Notes: generated by a model not told the origin, from the sequence alone. DNA of 64,000 nt from Streptomyces hokutonensis (GCF_000376565.1 NZ_BARG01000014.1:1-64000); one strand, 5' to 3'; counted from the first letter of the stretch, positions 17,631 to 28,296 are shown. Numbers and translations: made by a program.

Positions 17631-18773
17631 GTGGGTGTACTTGAGGGCTTCGAGGAGCTGTACGGCACCGCTCCCGAGGGCGTCTGGGCCGCGCCGGGCC
17701 GGGTCAACCTGATCGGCGAGTACACCGACTTCAACGAGGGCTTCGTGATGCCGCTCGCCCTGCCGCACACGGCGGTGGCGGCGGTGTCCCGCCGCACGGA
17801 CGGAGTCCTCCGCCTCCACTCGGCGGACATCGAGGGCCCGATGGTGGAACTGCACGTCGACGACCTCGCCCCGCGCACGAACACCAGCTGGGCCGCGTAC
17901 CCGGCGGGCGTGGTCTGGGTGTTGCGCGAGGCGGGCCACCAAGTCACCGGCGCGGACATCCACTTGTCGTCCACGGTCCCGACGGGCGCGGGCCTGTCGT
18001 CCTCGGCGGCCCTGGAGGTCGTCACGGCCCTGGCCCTCAACGACCTCTTCGAACTGGGCCTCTCCGGCCCGGAGTTGGCCCGCTTCTCACAGCGCGCGGA
18101 GAACGACTTCGTAGGCGTCCCCTGCGGCATCATGGACCAGACGGCCTCCGCCTGCGCCGAGGAGGGCCACGCGCTCCACCTCGACTGCCGAGACCTGTCG
18201 ATCCGTCAGATCCCCTTCGACCTGGCGTCGGAGGGCCTGTCCCTCCTGGTCGTCGACAGCCGCGTGAAGCACGCCCTCGGAGACGGCGAGTACGCGGAAC
18301 GCCGAGAAGGCTGCGAGGAGGGCGCCCGCCAACTCGGCGTCCCCTTCCTGCGGGACGTGCCGTACGAGGACCTGGAGTCGTCACTGGCGCGACTGTCGGA
18401 CGAGCGGATCCAGCGCTACGTCCGCCACGTGGTGTCGGACGACCACCGGGTGGACCAGGTGATCGCCCTGCTCGACGCGGGCGAGGTCCGAGCGATCGGC
18501 CCGGTCCTGACGGAGGGCCACATCTCGCTCCGCGACGATCTGCGCATCTCCTGCCCGGAGCTGGACCTCGTGGTCGACACAGCGGTCGGCGCGGGTGCCC
18601 TCGGCGCCCGCATGACAGGCGGCGGCTTCGGCGGCTCGGCGATCGTCCTGGTCGAGGCCACGGAGGCGGATACGGTCACGAAGGCGGTCGAGGAGGCGTT
18701 CGCGGGCGCCGGCTATACGGCACCTCGGGTGTTTTTGGCGGTGCCTTCGGCGGGGGCTCGGCGGGTGAGCTGA
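17631..18773 (+). CDS. galK: Galactokinase
   Basis: GHMP kinase phosphorylating galactose at C1 with ATP, the first committed step after uptake. The 380-residue protein carries the galactokinase signature GRVNLIGEYTDFNEGFV (residues about 23-39), the phosphate-binding loop PTGAGLSSSAALEV and the third motif MTGGGFGGSAIVL. The catalytic Asp is in CGIMDQTAS. The GTG start follows GGAGAG. It closes the galTEK operon, ten bases after galE. All three motifs are intact, so the enzyme should work; together with the divergent symporter this gives a complete uptake-to-UDP-glucose route. Confidence 0.96.
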   Translation: MGVLEGFEELYGTAPEGVWAAPGRVNLIGEYTDFNEGFVMPLALPHTAVAAVSRRTDGVLRLHSADIEGPMVELHVDDLAPRTNTSWAAYPAGVVWVLREAGHQVTGADIHLSSTVPTGAGLSSSAALEVVTALALNDLFELGLSGPELARFSQRAENDFVGVPCGIMDQTASACAEEGHALHLDCRDLSIRQIPFDLASEGLSLLVVDSRVKHALGDGEYAERREGCEEGARQLGVPFLRDVPYEDLESSLARLSDERIQRYVRHVVSDDHRVDQVIALLDAGEVRAIGPVLTEGHISLRDDLRISCPELDLVVDTAVGAGALGARMTGGGFGGSAIVLVEATEADTVTKAVEEAFAGAGYTAPRVFLAVPSAGARRVS

Positions 18774-18789
18774 GAGCGCGGCCGTTCGC

Positions 18790-19245
18790 TCACCGAAGGT
18801 TCTTGATCAGGGTGTACTCCGTGATCCCCGGCGGATAGTCCGGGATCACGCACACCACCTCGTACCCCTGCTTCTTGTAGAACTCCGGTGCCTGGAAGTC
18901 CCAGGTCTCCAGGCGGGCTGCCACGCAGGCGCGCTCGTCGCGGGCGATGCGCTCCGCCTCCGCGAGCACCCGGGAGCCCAGTCCCGACCCTCGGTGTCGG
19001 CCGTCCACCCACAGATACGTCACGTGGAGCCAGTCCGCCCAGGTGTGGCAGACGGCTCCGGCCGCCAGGTCGCCGGAGTCGTCCAACGCCCAGACCTGAA
19101 GCGGAACTTCACGTTCGCGAGGGGTTCCGCGGAGGGCCCGTAGGACCGGGGACGCGGCCGTGTTGGTTTCGAGCAGCCGGGCGCGGAGCAGATCGCGTCG
19201 CTCTCTGTCGACTTCCGTCTCAATACGAAACATGCGGCTCACCAT
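18790..19245 (-). CDS. GNAT-family N-acetyltransferase
   Basis: A 151-residue acetyltransferase of the GNAT fold. The acetyl-CoA loop is visible as LWVDGRHRGSGLGSRVLAEAE (the R/Q-x-x-G-x-G/A motif lies in RHRGSGLG, residues about 81-88). The late motif FYKKQGYEVV is also typical. The substrate cannot be told from sequence; the relatives are small-molecule or protein N-acetyltransferases. Possible starts are the ATG at 19245, the GTG next to it, or the ATG at 19233. It converges on galK (stops 16 bases apart) and is divergent from the TTA-containing regulator, from which it is separated by a structured 260-base region. Confidence 0.85.
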   Translation of the reverse strand: MVSRMFRIETEVDRERRDLLRARLLETNTAASPVLRALRGTPREREVPLQVWALDDSGDLAAGAVCHTWADWLHVTYLWVDGRHRGSGLGSRVLAEAERIARDERACVAARLETWDFQAPEFYKKQGYEVVCVIPDYPPGITEYTLIKNLR

Positions 19246-19312
19246 AAACGGGCCGGACAGTCAGTTCTGCAAATTAGCTTCCGCTGCTGCGCCCCGGCCG
19301 TACCCTGTGAAC

Positions 19313-19437
19313 AGCACCGGTGGGGGCCGGTGCTGATCAGGGGGCGAGACAAGTCGGGTACGACGCCCGATGTGGGGGTAGCAGTTTCTGCACGGCGGCG
19401 GCCGTGCGGCTTCGGCCGCTCCCGGGCGTCGTACCCG
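19313..19437 (+). ncRNA. Structured leader upstream of the LuxR regulator
   Basis: The region between the GNAT gene and the regulator contains a hairpin AGCACCGG/CCGGTGCT (19313-19334). It then has a perfect 15-base inverted repeat CGGGTACGACGCCCG (19355-19369) pairing with 19423-19437. Inside that pair lie two more hairpins, CACGGC-GGCG-GCCGTG (19391-19406) and CGGC-TTCG-GCCG (19407-19418). As RNA this would form a closed multibranch element ending 68 bases before the GTG. It matches no riboswitch class I know. It could also act as a terminator or a DNA site. Confidence 0.45.
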
Positions 19438-19505
19438 CAACCAACGCTCGTCTCCCGACGATGAGGTATCCCCTGCTCCACCAGGAGCCTGGGGAAGGGG
19501 GTTTC

Positions 19506-20273
19506 GTGGTTCGCATCCGAGTCCTGGTCGTCGACGACCATCGCATCTTCGCCGAGTCGCTCGCCGCGGCACTGGCGGCCGAGCCCGATGTCGACGTGTC
19601 CGCGGCCGGCAGTGGTCCCGCCGCGCTGCGCAGCATGGAGCGCGCCAACGCCGAGGGCCGCAGATTCGACGTCCTGCTGGTGGACGCCGACCTGGGCGGG
19701 AATGTGCAGGGCATCCGGCCCGCCGTGCCCGTGCAGGCGGGCAACGAGGACGGGCTGGTGGACGGGATCTCCCTGGTCGCCGGGGTCCGTTCCGCCCAGC
19801 CGAGCGTACGGATGGTCGTACTGGCGGAGAAGGACGATCCGCGCCGGGCCGCGCTGGCCCTGCAGGCCGGGGCCTCCGGCTGGGTCGCCAAGGACTGCTC
19901 GCTGTCCAGGCTTTTAACCGTCATCCGAGGTGTCCTGCGCGACGAGACGCATCTGCCGCCGGCCCTGCTGACCGGGGTCCTGCGTGAGTTGACGGCCGCG
20001 CGCAAGCACCGTACCGAGAGCGAGCGGCTGGTGGAGTCGCTGACTCCGCGGGAGCGCGAGGTGTTGCGCTGCATGGTGGCCGGGCTGGGGCGGAAGGCCG
20101 TCGCCGAGCGGCTGTTCCTTTCGCCGCACACAGTCCGGACGCATATGCAAAACGTGCTCGGCAAGTTGGGGGTGCACTCGACTCTCGCGGCGGTGGCTCT
20201 GGCCCGGCGCGCGGGGGTCGGGCCCGTCGATCTAGCCGGGGATGTTGTCGAACGGGGCGGTCAACTGGCGTAG
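19506..20273 (+). CDS. LuxR-family response regulator with a TTA codon
   Basis: A 255-residue regulator: receiver domain (VRIRVLVVDDHRIFAESL) and C-terminal helix-turn-helix (SLTPREREVLRCMVAGL, then KAVAERLFLSPHTVRTHMQNVLGKLG). The candidate phospho-acceptor Asp is present in DVLLVDADLGG. An insertion of about 25 residues (NVQGIRPAVPVQAGNEDG) follows it, unusual for NarL-type receivers. Leu137 is encoded by TTA (19914-19916), which in Streptomyces is read by the bldA tRNA, so production may be tied to development. The GTG at 19506 follows GGGGAAGGGG. No kinase gene is adjacent. The 3' end overlaps the convergent MarR gene by 42 bases. Confidence 0.87.
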   Translation: MVRIRVLVVDDHRIFAESLAAALAAEPDVDVSAAGSGPAALRSMERANAEGRRFDVLLVDADLGGNVQGIRPAVPVQAGNEDGLVDGISLVAGVRSAQPSVRMVVLAEKDDPRRAALALQAGASGWVAKDCSLSRLLTVIRGVLRDETHLPPALLTGVLRELTAARKHRTESERLVESLTPREREVLRCMVAGLGRKAVAERLFLSPHTVRTHMQNVLGKLGVHSTLAAVALARRAGVGPVDLAGDVVERGGQLA

Positions 20274-20729
20274 CAGTCCGGCCAGTTCGCCCCGCTGGGC
20301 GCGGGAGAGTTCCGCGAGGATCGCGCGCTCCTGCGCCAGCAGTCCGGCCAGGGCCTGGTCCGCGCGGTCCTGGCCCTCCTCGGTGAGGCGGACCAGCACG
20401 CCCCGGCGGTCGCTGGGGTCGGGGAGCCGTTCGACCAGGCCCTTCTTCGCCAGGCGGTCGATACGGTTCGTCATCGTGCCGGACGTGACCAGGGTCTGCG
20501 TCAGCAGCTGGCCGGGGGAGAGCTGGTAGGGGCTGCCCGCGCGCCTCAGCGCCGTCAGCACGTCGAACTCCCAGGGTTCCAGGCTGTGCTCGGCGAACGC
20601 CAGCCGGCGGGCCCGGTCCAGGTGCCGGGCCAGTCTGCTCACCCGGCTGAGTACCTCAAGTGGCTCCACGTCGAGGTCCGGGCGCTCCCGGCGCCACGCT
20701 GCGACAAGCCGATCGACCTCGTCCTCCAT
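20232..20729 (-). CDS. MarR-family transcriptional regulator
   Basis: A 165-residue winged-helix regulator. The recognition region reads SPGQLLTQTLVTSGTMTNRIDRLAKKGLVERL and the wing DPSDRRGVLVRLTEEG, a standard MarR layout flanked by dimerisation helices. It is divergent from the trans-aconitate methyltransferase gene. The 104 bases between them hold two copies of a palindrome-like site centred near TTGATATCAA, so it probably represses itself and the methyltransferase/VOC operon. MarR proteins usually lose DNA binding on meeting a small ligand or oxidant; the ligand is unknown. The stop lies inside the end of the convergent LuxR gene. Confidence 0.9.
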   Translation of the reverse strand: MEDEVDRLVAAWRRERPDLDVEPLEVLSRVSRLARHLDRARRLAFAEHSLEPWEFDVLTALRRAGSPYQLSPGQLLTQTLVTSGTMTNRIDRLAKKGLVERLPDPSDRRGVLVRLTEEGQDRADQALAGLLAQERAILAELSRAQRGELAGLLRQLTAPFDNIPG

Positions 20730-20760
20730 GACGATCAGTGTAGTGGTTGTGTCGACATGA

Positions 20761-20810
20761 AGTCTCTTGATATCAACTAACTCGCCTCGAAGTCTCTTGA
20801 CATCGAGATA
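20761..20810. promoter_or_regulatory. Twin MarR-type operators between the regulator and tam
   Basis: AGTCTCTTGATATCAA (20761-20776) and AGTCTCTTGACATCGAGATA (20791-20810) share AGTCTCTTGA and are offset by exactly 30 bases, about three helical turns. The first contains the perfect palindrome TTGATATCAA. They sit between divergent promoters and lie 24 bases before the tam ATG. Confidence 0.7.
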
Positions 20811-20833
20811 AGTCGGGGAGGAGGGTGGGTGAC

Positions 20834-21640
20834 ATGACGACGACTTGGGACCCCGCCCAGTACCTGCGGCACGCCGGCCACCGCGCCCGCCCGTTCGCCG
20901 ACCTCCTCGCCCGCGTCACCGACGTCCTCGGCACCCCGCCCCGCATCGCCGACCTCGGCTGCGGCCCCGGCAACGTGACCGCCGTCCTCGCCGACCGCTG
21001 GCCCGCCGCGCACATCACCGGCTACGACAACTCGCCCGAGATGCTGGAGAAGGCCGCCGCCCACGCCGGCCCCACGGCGGGTGGCGGCAGCCTCGACTTC
21101 GCCCACGCGGACGCGACGGAGTGGGCGCCCGCGCAGCCGTACGACCTGATCGTGTCGAACGCGGCGCTGCAGTGGGTGCCGGGACATCTGGACCGCTTCG
21201 GCGACTGGGTGGCCGCGCTCGCGCCCGGCGGCACCTTCGCCTTCCAGGTCCCGGACAACATCGACGCGCCCCTGCACGCCCTGATGCGCGAACTCGCCGC
21301 CACCGCCCGCTGGAAGAGCCGGCTCGGGGAGGTCCTCCGGCACGAGGACTCGGTGCACACCCCCGGTGTCTACCTCGACCGCCTGGCCCGCCTCGGCTGC
21401 GCGGCCGACGTCTGGCAGACGACGTACCAGCACATCCTGCCCGGCCCCGACCCCGTCCTCGACTGGGTCAAGGGCACCGGCCTCCGCCCCGCCCTCACCG
21501 CCCTCGCCGACGACCCGGAGGCACGGGACGCCTTCGTCACCGAGTACCGCGACCTGCTCCGCGAGGCGTATCCGACGGCGGAGTACGGCACGGTGCTGCC
21601 GTTCCGGCGGCTGTTCGCGGTGGCCCGCAAGGGGGCGTGA
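20834..21640 (+). CDS. tam: Trans-aconitate 2-methyltransferase
   Basis: SAM-dependent class I methyltransferase. The 268-residue protein begins TTTWDPAQYLRHAGHRARPFADLLARV, the Tam family start (split as WDPAQYL and RARPFADLL). It shows the SAM loop IADLGCGPGNVTAVL, the acidic ribose contact GYDNSPEML, and the Tam motif NAALQWVPGHLDRFGDWV. Tam methylates trans-aconitate, an inhibitor formed from cis-aconitate, thereby protecting the citrate cycle. The ATG at 20834 is preferred because GGGGAGGAGGG lies just upstream; an in-frame GTG is at 20825. The last bases overlap the VOC gene start. Likely repressed by the divergent MarR protein. Confidence 0.9.
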   Translation: MTTTWDPAQYLRHAGHRARPFADLLARVTDVLGTPPRIADLGCGPGNVTAVLADRWPAAHITGYDNSPEMLEKAAAHAGPTAGGGSLDFAHADATEWAPAQPYDLIVSNAALQWVPGHLDRFGDWVAALAPGGTFAFQVPDNIDAPLHALMRELAATARWKSRLGEVLRHEDSVHTPGVYLDRLARLGCAADVWQTTYQHILPGPDPVLDWVKGTGLRPALTALADDPEARDAFVTEYRDLLREAYPTAEYGTVLPFRRLFAVARKGA

Positions 21641-22008
21641 CGGCGGTGATCTCGGCCGTGGATCATGTGCAGTTGGCTGCCCCGGCGGGGTCGGAGGACG
21701 CGCTGCGCGGCTACTACGTCGGCGTCCTCGGCATGACCGAGATCCCGAAGCCGCCGGTACTGGCGGCGCGGGGCGGGTGTTGGTTCGGGGCGGGGGCGGT
21801 CCAGCTCCACCTGGGGATCGAGGCCGACTTCCGTCCGTCGGCCAAGGCCCACCCCGGGCTCCGGGTCGTCGACATCGAGGCGTACGCGGCCCGGCTGGAG
21901 GCCCGCGGGGCGAAGGTCACGTGGGACGAGGGCCTGCCGGGACACCGGCGCTTCTACTCGGAGGATCCGGTGGGGAACCGGCTGGAGTTCCTCGAACCGG
22001 AAGGCTGA
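21637..22008 (+). CDS. VOC/glyoxalase-like small protein
   Basis: A 123-residue single-domain protein of the vicinal-oxygen-chelate superfamily. It shows the pattern VDHVQLAAPAG at the start, YYVGVLGMTEIPKP, VQLHLGIE in the middle strand and YSEDPVGNRLEFLEP at the end. Metal-ligand positions correspond to His in VDHVQ, His in VQLHLG and Glu in LEFLE. The GTG start overlaps the tam stop (GTGA), so it is translationally coupled to tam and probably under the same MarR control. Members act as glyoxalases, dioxygenases or drug-binding proteins; the substrate is not readable here. An alternative GTG lies three codons downstream. Confidence 0.82.
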   Translation: MTAVISAVDHVQLAAPAGSEDALRGYYVGVLGMTEIPKPPVLAARGGCWFGAGAVQLHLGIEADFRPSAKAHPGLRVVDIEAYAARLEARGAKVTWDEGLPGHRRFYSEDPVGNRLEFLEPEG

Positions 22009-22089
22009 ACGGCGTTTGTCCGCCGTGATCGCGGCTACTCGCATGGTGACCGAGTTCCGCGTACCGATCCGACCGGGAGTTGATGAACC

Positions 22090-22263
22090 GTGGCGAAGGA
22101 CGAGAAGGCCAAGGCCAAGAAGGAACAGGTCAAGGGCAAGGTCAAGGAGACCGTGGGCCGGGCCGTGGGCAACGAGACCATGGCGGCCAAGGGGCAGGCC
22201 GAGAAGTCCAAGGGGGACGCGCGGCAGGCCAAGGAGAAGGCGAAGGACGCCTTCAAGCGCTGA
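22090..22263 (+). CDS. CsbD-family stress protein
   Basis: A very small, highly charged protein of 57 residues. It begins VAKDEKAKAKKEQVKGKVKE and continues with TVGRAVGNETMAAKGQAEK, ending KDAFKR. The pattern KGKVKETVGRAVGNE...AKGQAEKSKGDARQ is the CsbD signature. Homologues in Bacillus belong to the general stress regulon; the molecular role is unknown. It is expected to be an abundant cytosolic protein under osmotic or stationary-phase stress. A GGGAG box lies about 10 bases before the GTG. A strong terminator hairpin follows 19 bases after the stop. Confidence 0.88.
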   Translation: MAKDEKAKAKKEQVKGKVKETVGRAVGNETMAAKGQAEKSKGDARQAKEKAKDAFKR

Positions 22264-22282
22264 CGTCGGCGCCGGAAGCGAT

Positions 22283-22313
22283 GAGGGCCCCTGCCGGACG
22301 GCAGGGGCCCCTC
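22283..22313 (+). terminator. Strong hairpin between csbD-like and tetR genes
   Basis: GGGCCCCTGCCG pairs with CGGCAGGGGCCC around a two-base turn, with flanking GA/TC extending it. It lies between convergent genes and can end both transcripts; the TetR gene stop is eight bases further on. Confidence 0.85.
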
Positions 22314-22320
22314 TGTGTAC

Positions 22321-22998
22321 TCAGCTCTTTCTGTGGCCTATCAGGCGCGGCTTCGCCTCCAGCCCGTCCAGCCCGTGCCACGCCAGGTTCACCAGATGTG
22401 CCGCCACCTCCGCCTTCTTCGGGCGGCGGACGTCCAGCCACCACTGGCCGGTCAGGGCGACCATGCCGACGAGGGCCTGGGCGTAGAGGGGGGCGAGTTT
22501 GGCGTCGAAGCCGCGGCTCTTGAACTCGCGGCCCAGGATGTCCTCGACCTGCGTCGCGATGTCCGAGATCAGGGACGCGAAGGAGCCGGTCGATTGCGGG
22601 ATGGGGGAGTCGCGGACCAGGATGCGGAAGCCGTCCGTGTACTCCTCGATGTAGTCGAGGAGGGCGAAGGCCGCCTGTTCGCACAGCTCGCGGGGGTGGC
22701 CGGCCGTCAGGGAGCTGGTCACCATGTCCAGCAGGCGACGCATCTCGCGGTCCACGACCACCGCGTACAGGCCCTCCTTGCCGCCGAAGTGCTCGTAGAC
22801 CACCGGCTTGGAGACCCCGGCCTTCGCCGCGATCTCCTCCACCGACGTGGCCTCGAAACCTTTCGCCGCGAAGAGCGTGCGACCGACTTCCAGCAGCTGG
22901 GCCCGGCGTTCGGCTCCCGTCATCCGGGTGCGGCGCGCGCGCCGGGGCTTCTCGTTGCTCGGGGTGCTGCTGGGATCGGTCGCCACGGCGTCAATCAT
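22321..22998 (-). CDS. TetR-family regulator coupled to a desaturase
   Basis: A 225-residue TetR-type repressor. After a basic, disordered N-terminus it shows the helix-turn-helix MTGAERRAQLLEVGRTLFAAKGFEATSVEEIAAKAGVSKPVVYEHFGGKEGLY (read in pieces: GFEATSVEEIA, AGVSKPVVYEHFGGKEGLY). The ligand-binding C-terminal domain is longer than the minimum. Its ATG overlaps the stop of the desaturase gene by four bases, so both come from one transcript and the protein likely senses fatty acids or acyl-CoA and feeds back on membrane desaturation. Ligand and operator are inferred, not seen. Confidence 0.88.
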   Translation of the reverse strand: MIDAVATDPSSTPSNEKPRRARRTRMTGAERRAQLLEVGRTLFAAKGFEATSVEEIAAKAGVSKPVVYEHFGGKEGLYAVVVDREMRRLLDMVTSSLTAGHPRELCEQAAFALLDYIEEYTDGFRILVRDSPIPQSTGSFASLISDIATQVEDILGREFKSRGFDAKLAPLYAQALVGMVALTGQWWLDVRRPKKAEVAAHLVNLAWHGLDGLEAKPRLIGHRKS

Positions 22999-24011
22999 GC
23001 CGCCTCCGCCGACTCCTTCCGGGGCCGAGAGCTGTCCGGACCGGAGATACGGCGCGAATCGATACGCGAGCGTGACGGCCAGCGCACGTCATAGGCCCAG
23101 CCGAGTTGCTCGCACCAGCGGATGATCCGCGCCGAGGAGTCGATCTGGCCGCGCATCACACCGTGCCGCGCGGACGTCGGGTCGGCGTGGTGCAGGTTGT
23201 GCCAGGACTCGCCGCAGGACAGGACCGCCAGCCACCACACGTTGCCCGAACGGTCACGGGACTTGAAGGGGCGCTTGCCGACCGCGTGGCAGATCGAGTT
23301 GATCGACCAGGTGACGTGGTGCAGCAGCGCCACCCGGACGAGCGACCCCCAGAAGAAGCCGGTGAACGCGCCCCACCAGGACATCGTCGCCAGGCCGCCG
23401 ATCAGCGGGGGCAGCGCGAGCGACAGCATCGTCCAGAAGATGAACTGGCGGGAGATCGCCCGGATCGTCCGGTCCTTGATCAGGTCCGGCGCGTACTTGT
23501 CCTGCGGGGTGCGCTCCTCGTCGAACATCCACGCGATGTGCGCCCACCACAGGCCCTTGATCAGCGCCGGCACGGTCTCGCCGTAGCGCCACGGCGAATG
23601 CGGGTCGCCCTCCGCGTCGGAGAACTTGTGGTGCTTGCGGTGGTCGGCCACCCAGCGCACCAGCGGGCCCTCGACCGCCATCGACCCGGCGATGGCGATC
23701 GCGATCCGCAGCGGGCGCTTCGCCTTGAAGGAGCCGTGCGTGAAGTACCGGTGGTAGCCGATCGTCACGCCGTGGCAGCCCAGGTAGTAGAAGAACACCA
23801 GCAGGCCGAGATCGAGCCAGCTCACCCCGCCCCAGCTCCAGGCCAGCGGCACCGCCGCGACCAGCGCCAGGAAGGGGACGGTGATGAAGAGGAGGAGTGT
23901 CAGCTGTTCCAGCGTCCCCTTTTTCTCGCCGCCCAGGGTGGCGGCGGGCAGCGGAGTGCCGTCGTCGTTCGCCCGCGGGGCGTCGTCGATCACATCGGAG
24001 CTCGTGGTCAT
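22995..24011 (-). CDS. Acyl-CoA (delta-9 type) fatty acid desaturase
   Basis: A 338-residue integral membrane di-iron desaturase that inserts a cis double bond into saturated acyl chains. The three histidine boxes are intact: HRYFTHGSF near residue 88, HRKHHKFSD near 125 and SWHNLHHADP near 268. Four membrane helices are readable (for example LLLFITVPFLALVAAV and LVFFYYLGCHGVTIGYH). Electrons come from ferredoxin or a similar carrier, encoded elsewhere. It is the first gene of a two-gene operon with a TetR regulator. The C-terminal 30 residues are basic and variable. Full length, with no sign of damage. Confidence 0.92.
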   Translation of the reverse strand: MTTSSDVIDDAPRANDDGTPLPAATLGGEKKGTLEQLTLLLFITVPFLALVAAVPLAWSWGGVSWLDLGLLVFFYYLGCHGVTIGYHRYFTHGSFKAKRPLRIAIAIAGSMAVEGPLVRWVADHRKHHKFSDAEGDPHSPWRYGETVPALIKGLWWAHIAWMFDEERTPQDKYAPDLIKDRTIRAISRQFIFWTMLSLALPPLIGGLATMSWWGAFTGFFWGSLVRVALLHHVTWSINSICHAVGKRPFKSRDRSGNVWWLAVLSCGESWHNLHHADPTSARHGVMRGQIDSSARIIRWCEQLGWAYDVRWPSRSRIDSRRISGPDSSRPRKESAEAA

Positions 24012-24315
24012 GGGCGTCCCCTGTGGGGTTCGGAGGTGGAGGCGGAGCGTCGGACGGCGGGAGCCGAGTATGAGTTCACCATGGACTTCCCTACGGTTCC
24101 GTAACCTACGGCGACGTAAGTATGGCAGTGCGTCGACCGGTGGACGAAGCCCGTGAGACCGCGCGTCAGAGTGGACACCTATCCTTGGTGTCGGTCGGAC
24201 AGCGCGGTCCGCTCTGTTTTCTTCCCGGATGTCCGTCCCGTATGCGACAGCCGCCGCGGGACCGCCGTCCGGGTTCCCTCCGGACGAGCTTCAAACACTG
24301 CAAGGAGCCGCACCT
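24012..24315. other. Intergenic region between desaturase and ppc
   Basis: 304 bases between divergent genes, so it should hold promoters for both. GC is locally lower around 24060-24130 (TTCCGTAACCTACGG and nearby). AAGGAG at 24302-24307 serves the ppc GTG. No clear operator, repeat or extra gene is seen. Confidence 0.5.
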
Positions 24316-27048
<2,733 letters not shown>

Positions 27049-27061
27049 GGAACAGCGAAAA

Positions 27062-27105
27062 GGGTGCCCCCGAGCTGCCGTAGCAGCTCGGGGGCACCCG
27101 TCTTT
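27062..27105 (+). terminator. Rho-independent terminator of ppc
   Basis: A perfect 17-base stem (GGGTGCCCCCGAGCTGC at 27062-27078 with 27083-27099) has a CGTA loop and is followed by GTCTTTT. It also lies nine bases beyond the end of the convergent membrane protein gene and may serve both. Confidence 0.92.
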
Positions 27106-27113
27106 TCAAGCGA

Positions 27114-27560
27114 TCAGAGGGCTACGAACGCCGCCGTCAGCAACGCGATCCCCGACCAGGCCAGTACCCACGCGGGCCGGGTCAGGCGCAGGCCGCCCGC
27201 GACCACCACCGAGGCCAGCAGGAGGGCGCCGCCGAGGGGGACCCAGGCGTAGAGGATGCCGGCGGGGCCCGAGCGCATGACCTCGTCGGTGCCGGGCTTC
27301 ACGACCACCGCGTACGTCTGGCCCTTCTTCACCGCGACCGTGTGCTCGATGACGACCTTGGCGCGGGCCCTCGATCCGGTCGAGACCGGTGTGTAGGGAC
27401 CGGTGCAGGTGTCGTCGCCGCACGCGGTGACCTCGATCGTGCCGGTCTCGCGGCCCTTGGTGAGCATCACGTTGTGCGCGGTGGGCCAGGAGCCCCAGAC
27501 CCCGGCGATCAGGATCAGCGCGGCGACCGTGCCCATCGCCGCGAGCCGTCCGAAGTTCAT
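27114..27560 (-). CDS. Conserved membrane protein, three helices
   Basis: A protein of about 148 residues with a first membrane helix (AAMGTVAALILIAGVWG), an extracytoplasmic beta-rich domain of about 75 residues with two Cys in VTACGDDTCTGPY (likely a disulfide), and two more helices (WVPLGGALLLASVVVAG and WVLAWSGIALLTAAFVAL) at the end. No known domain name comes to mind; the family appears conserved beside pth/rplY in Streptomyces. Start uncertain: ATG at 27560, ATG at 27572 and GTG at 27587 are all in frame and none has a strong ribosome site. It lies 63 bases downstream of pth on the same strand. Confidence 0.7.
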   Translation of the reverse strand: MNFGRLAAMGTVAALILIAGVWGSWPTAHNVMLTKGRETGTIEVTACGDDTCTGPYTPVSTGSRARAKVVIEHTVAVKKGQTYAVVVKPGTDEVMRSGPAGILYAWVPLGGALLLASVVVAGGLRLTRPAWVLAWSGIALLTAAFVAL

Positions 27561-27623
27561 GGCGGGGATCATTGGCCATACCCGCACACGCGGTCAACTT
27601 CGGTCACCGACAAGTCGGTCAAG

Positions 27624-28226
27624 TCAGGAGTTGTACGCGCTCTGCGCCCGCTCCAGGCCCTCGCTCACCAGACACTCCACCGAGTCGGTGGCGCGGTCCA
27701 CGAGGAAGTCGAGTTCCTTGCGCTCCGTGGAGGAGAAGTCCTTCAGCACGAAGTCCGCCACCTGCATACGGCCCGGCGGGCGCCCGATCCCGAACCGCAC
27801 CCGGTGGTAGTCCGGGCCCATCGCCTTCGTCATCGACTTCAGCCCGTTGTGGCCGTTGTCGCCGCCACCGAGCTTGAGGCGGAGGGTGCCGTAGTCGATG
27901 TCCAGCTCGTCGTGCACGGCGACGATGTTCGCGACGGGCACCTTGTAGAAGTCGCGCAGCGCGTTGACCGGGCCGCCCGACAGGTTCATGTACGACATCG
28001 GCTTCACCAGCACGATCCGGCGGCTCGCCGGACCCGGTGCGCCGAGCCGGCCCTCCAGGACCTGCGCCTGCGCCTTCCCGGCCCGCTTGAACTTGCCGCC
28101 GATCCGCTCCGCGAGCAGGTCGGCCACCATGAAGCCCACGTTGTGGCGGTTGTTCGCGTACTCGGGGCCCGGGTTCCCGAGGCCCACGATCAGCCAGGGG
28201 GCATTGGCGTCGGTCGTCACGTCCAT
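27624..28226 (-). CDS. pth: Peptidyl-tRNA hydrolase
   Basis: Recycles tRNA from peptidyl-tRNA that drops off the ribosome. The 200-residue protein shows the family start [22 protein letters not shown] with catalytic His in [24 protein letters not shown] and [11 protein letters not shown]. The ATG at 28226 is placed by AAGGAG six bases upstream; the frame remains open upstream but has arginine/proline-rich shadow sequence. It follows rplY after 70 bases that contain a hairpin. The gene order glmU-prs-rplY-pth is a common actinobacterial arrangement of translation and precursor genes. Confidence 0.96.
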   Translation of the reverse strand: MDVTTDANAPWLIVGLGNPGPEYANNRHNVGFMVADLLAERIGGKFKRAGKAQAQVLEGRLGAPGPASRRIVLVKPMSYMNLSGGPVNALRDFYKVPVANIVAVHDELDIDYGTLRLKLGGGDNGHNGLKSMTKAMGPDYHRVRFGIGRPPGRMQVADFVLKDFSSTERKELDFLVDRATDSVECLVSEGLERAQSAYNS

Positions 28227-28243
28227 GTCTCCTTGATACGCGC

Positions 28244-28274
28244 CAGCCGCTGCTCCCGGTGGGAACAGCGGCTG
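28244..28274 (-). terminator. Hairpin between rplY and pth
   Basis: CAGCCGCTG (28244-28252) pairs with CAGCGGCTG (28266-28274), with CTCCC/GGGAA extending the stem inward. It starts 22 bases after the rplY stop and may partially terminate or process the transcript before pth. Confidence 0.6.
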
Positions 28275-28296
28275 ACAGCAGTGGTGAAGGTGAGGA

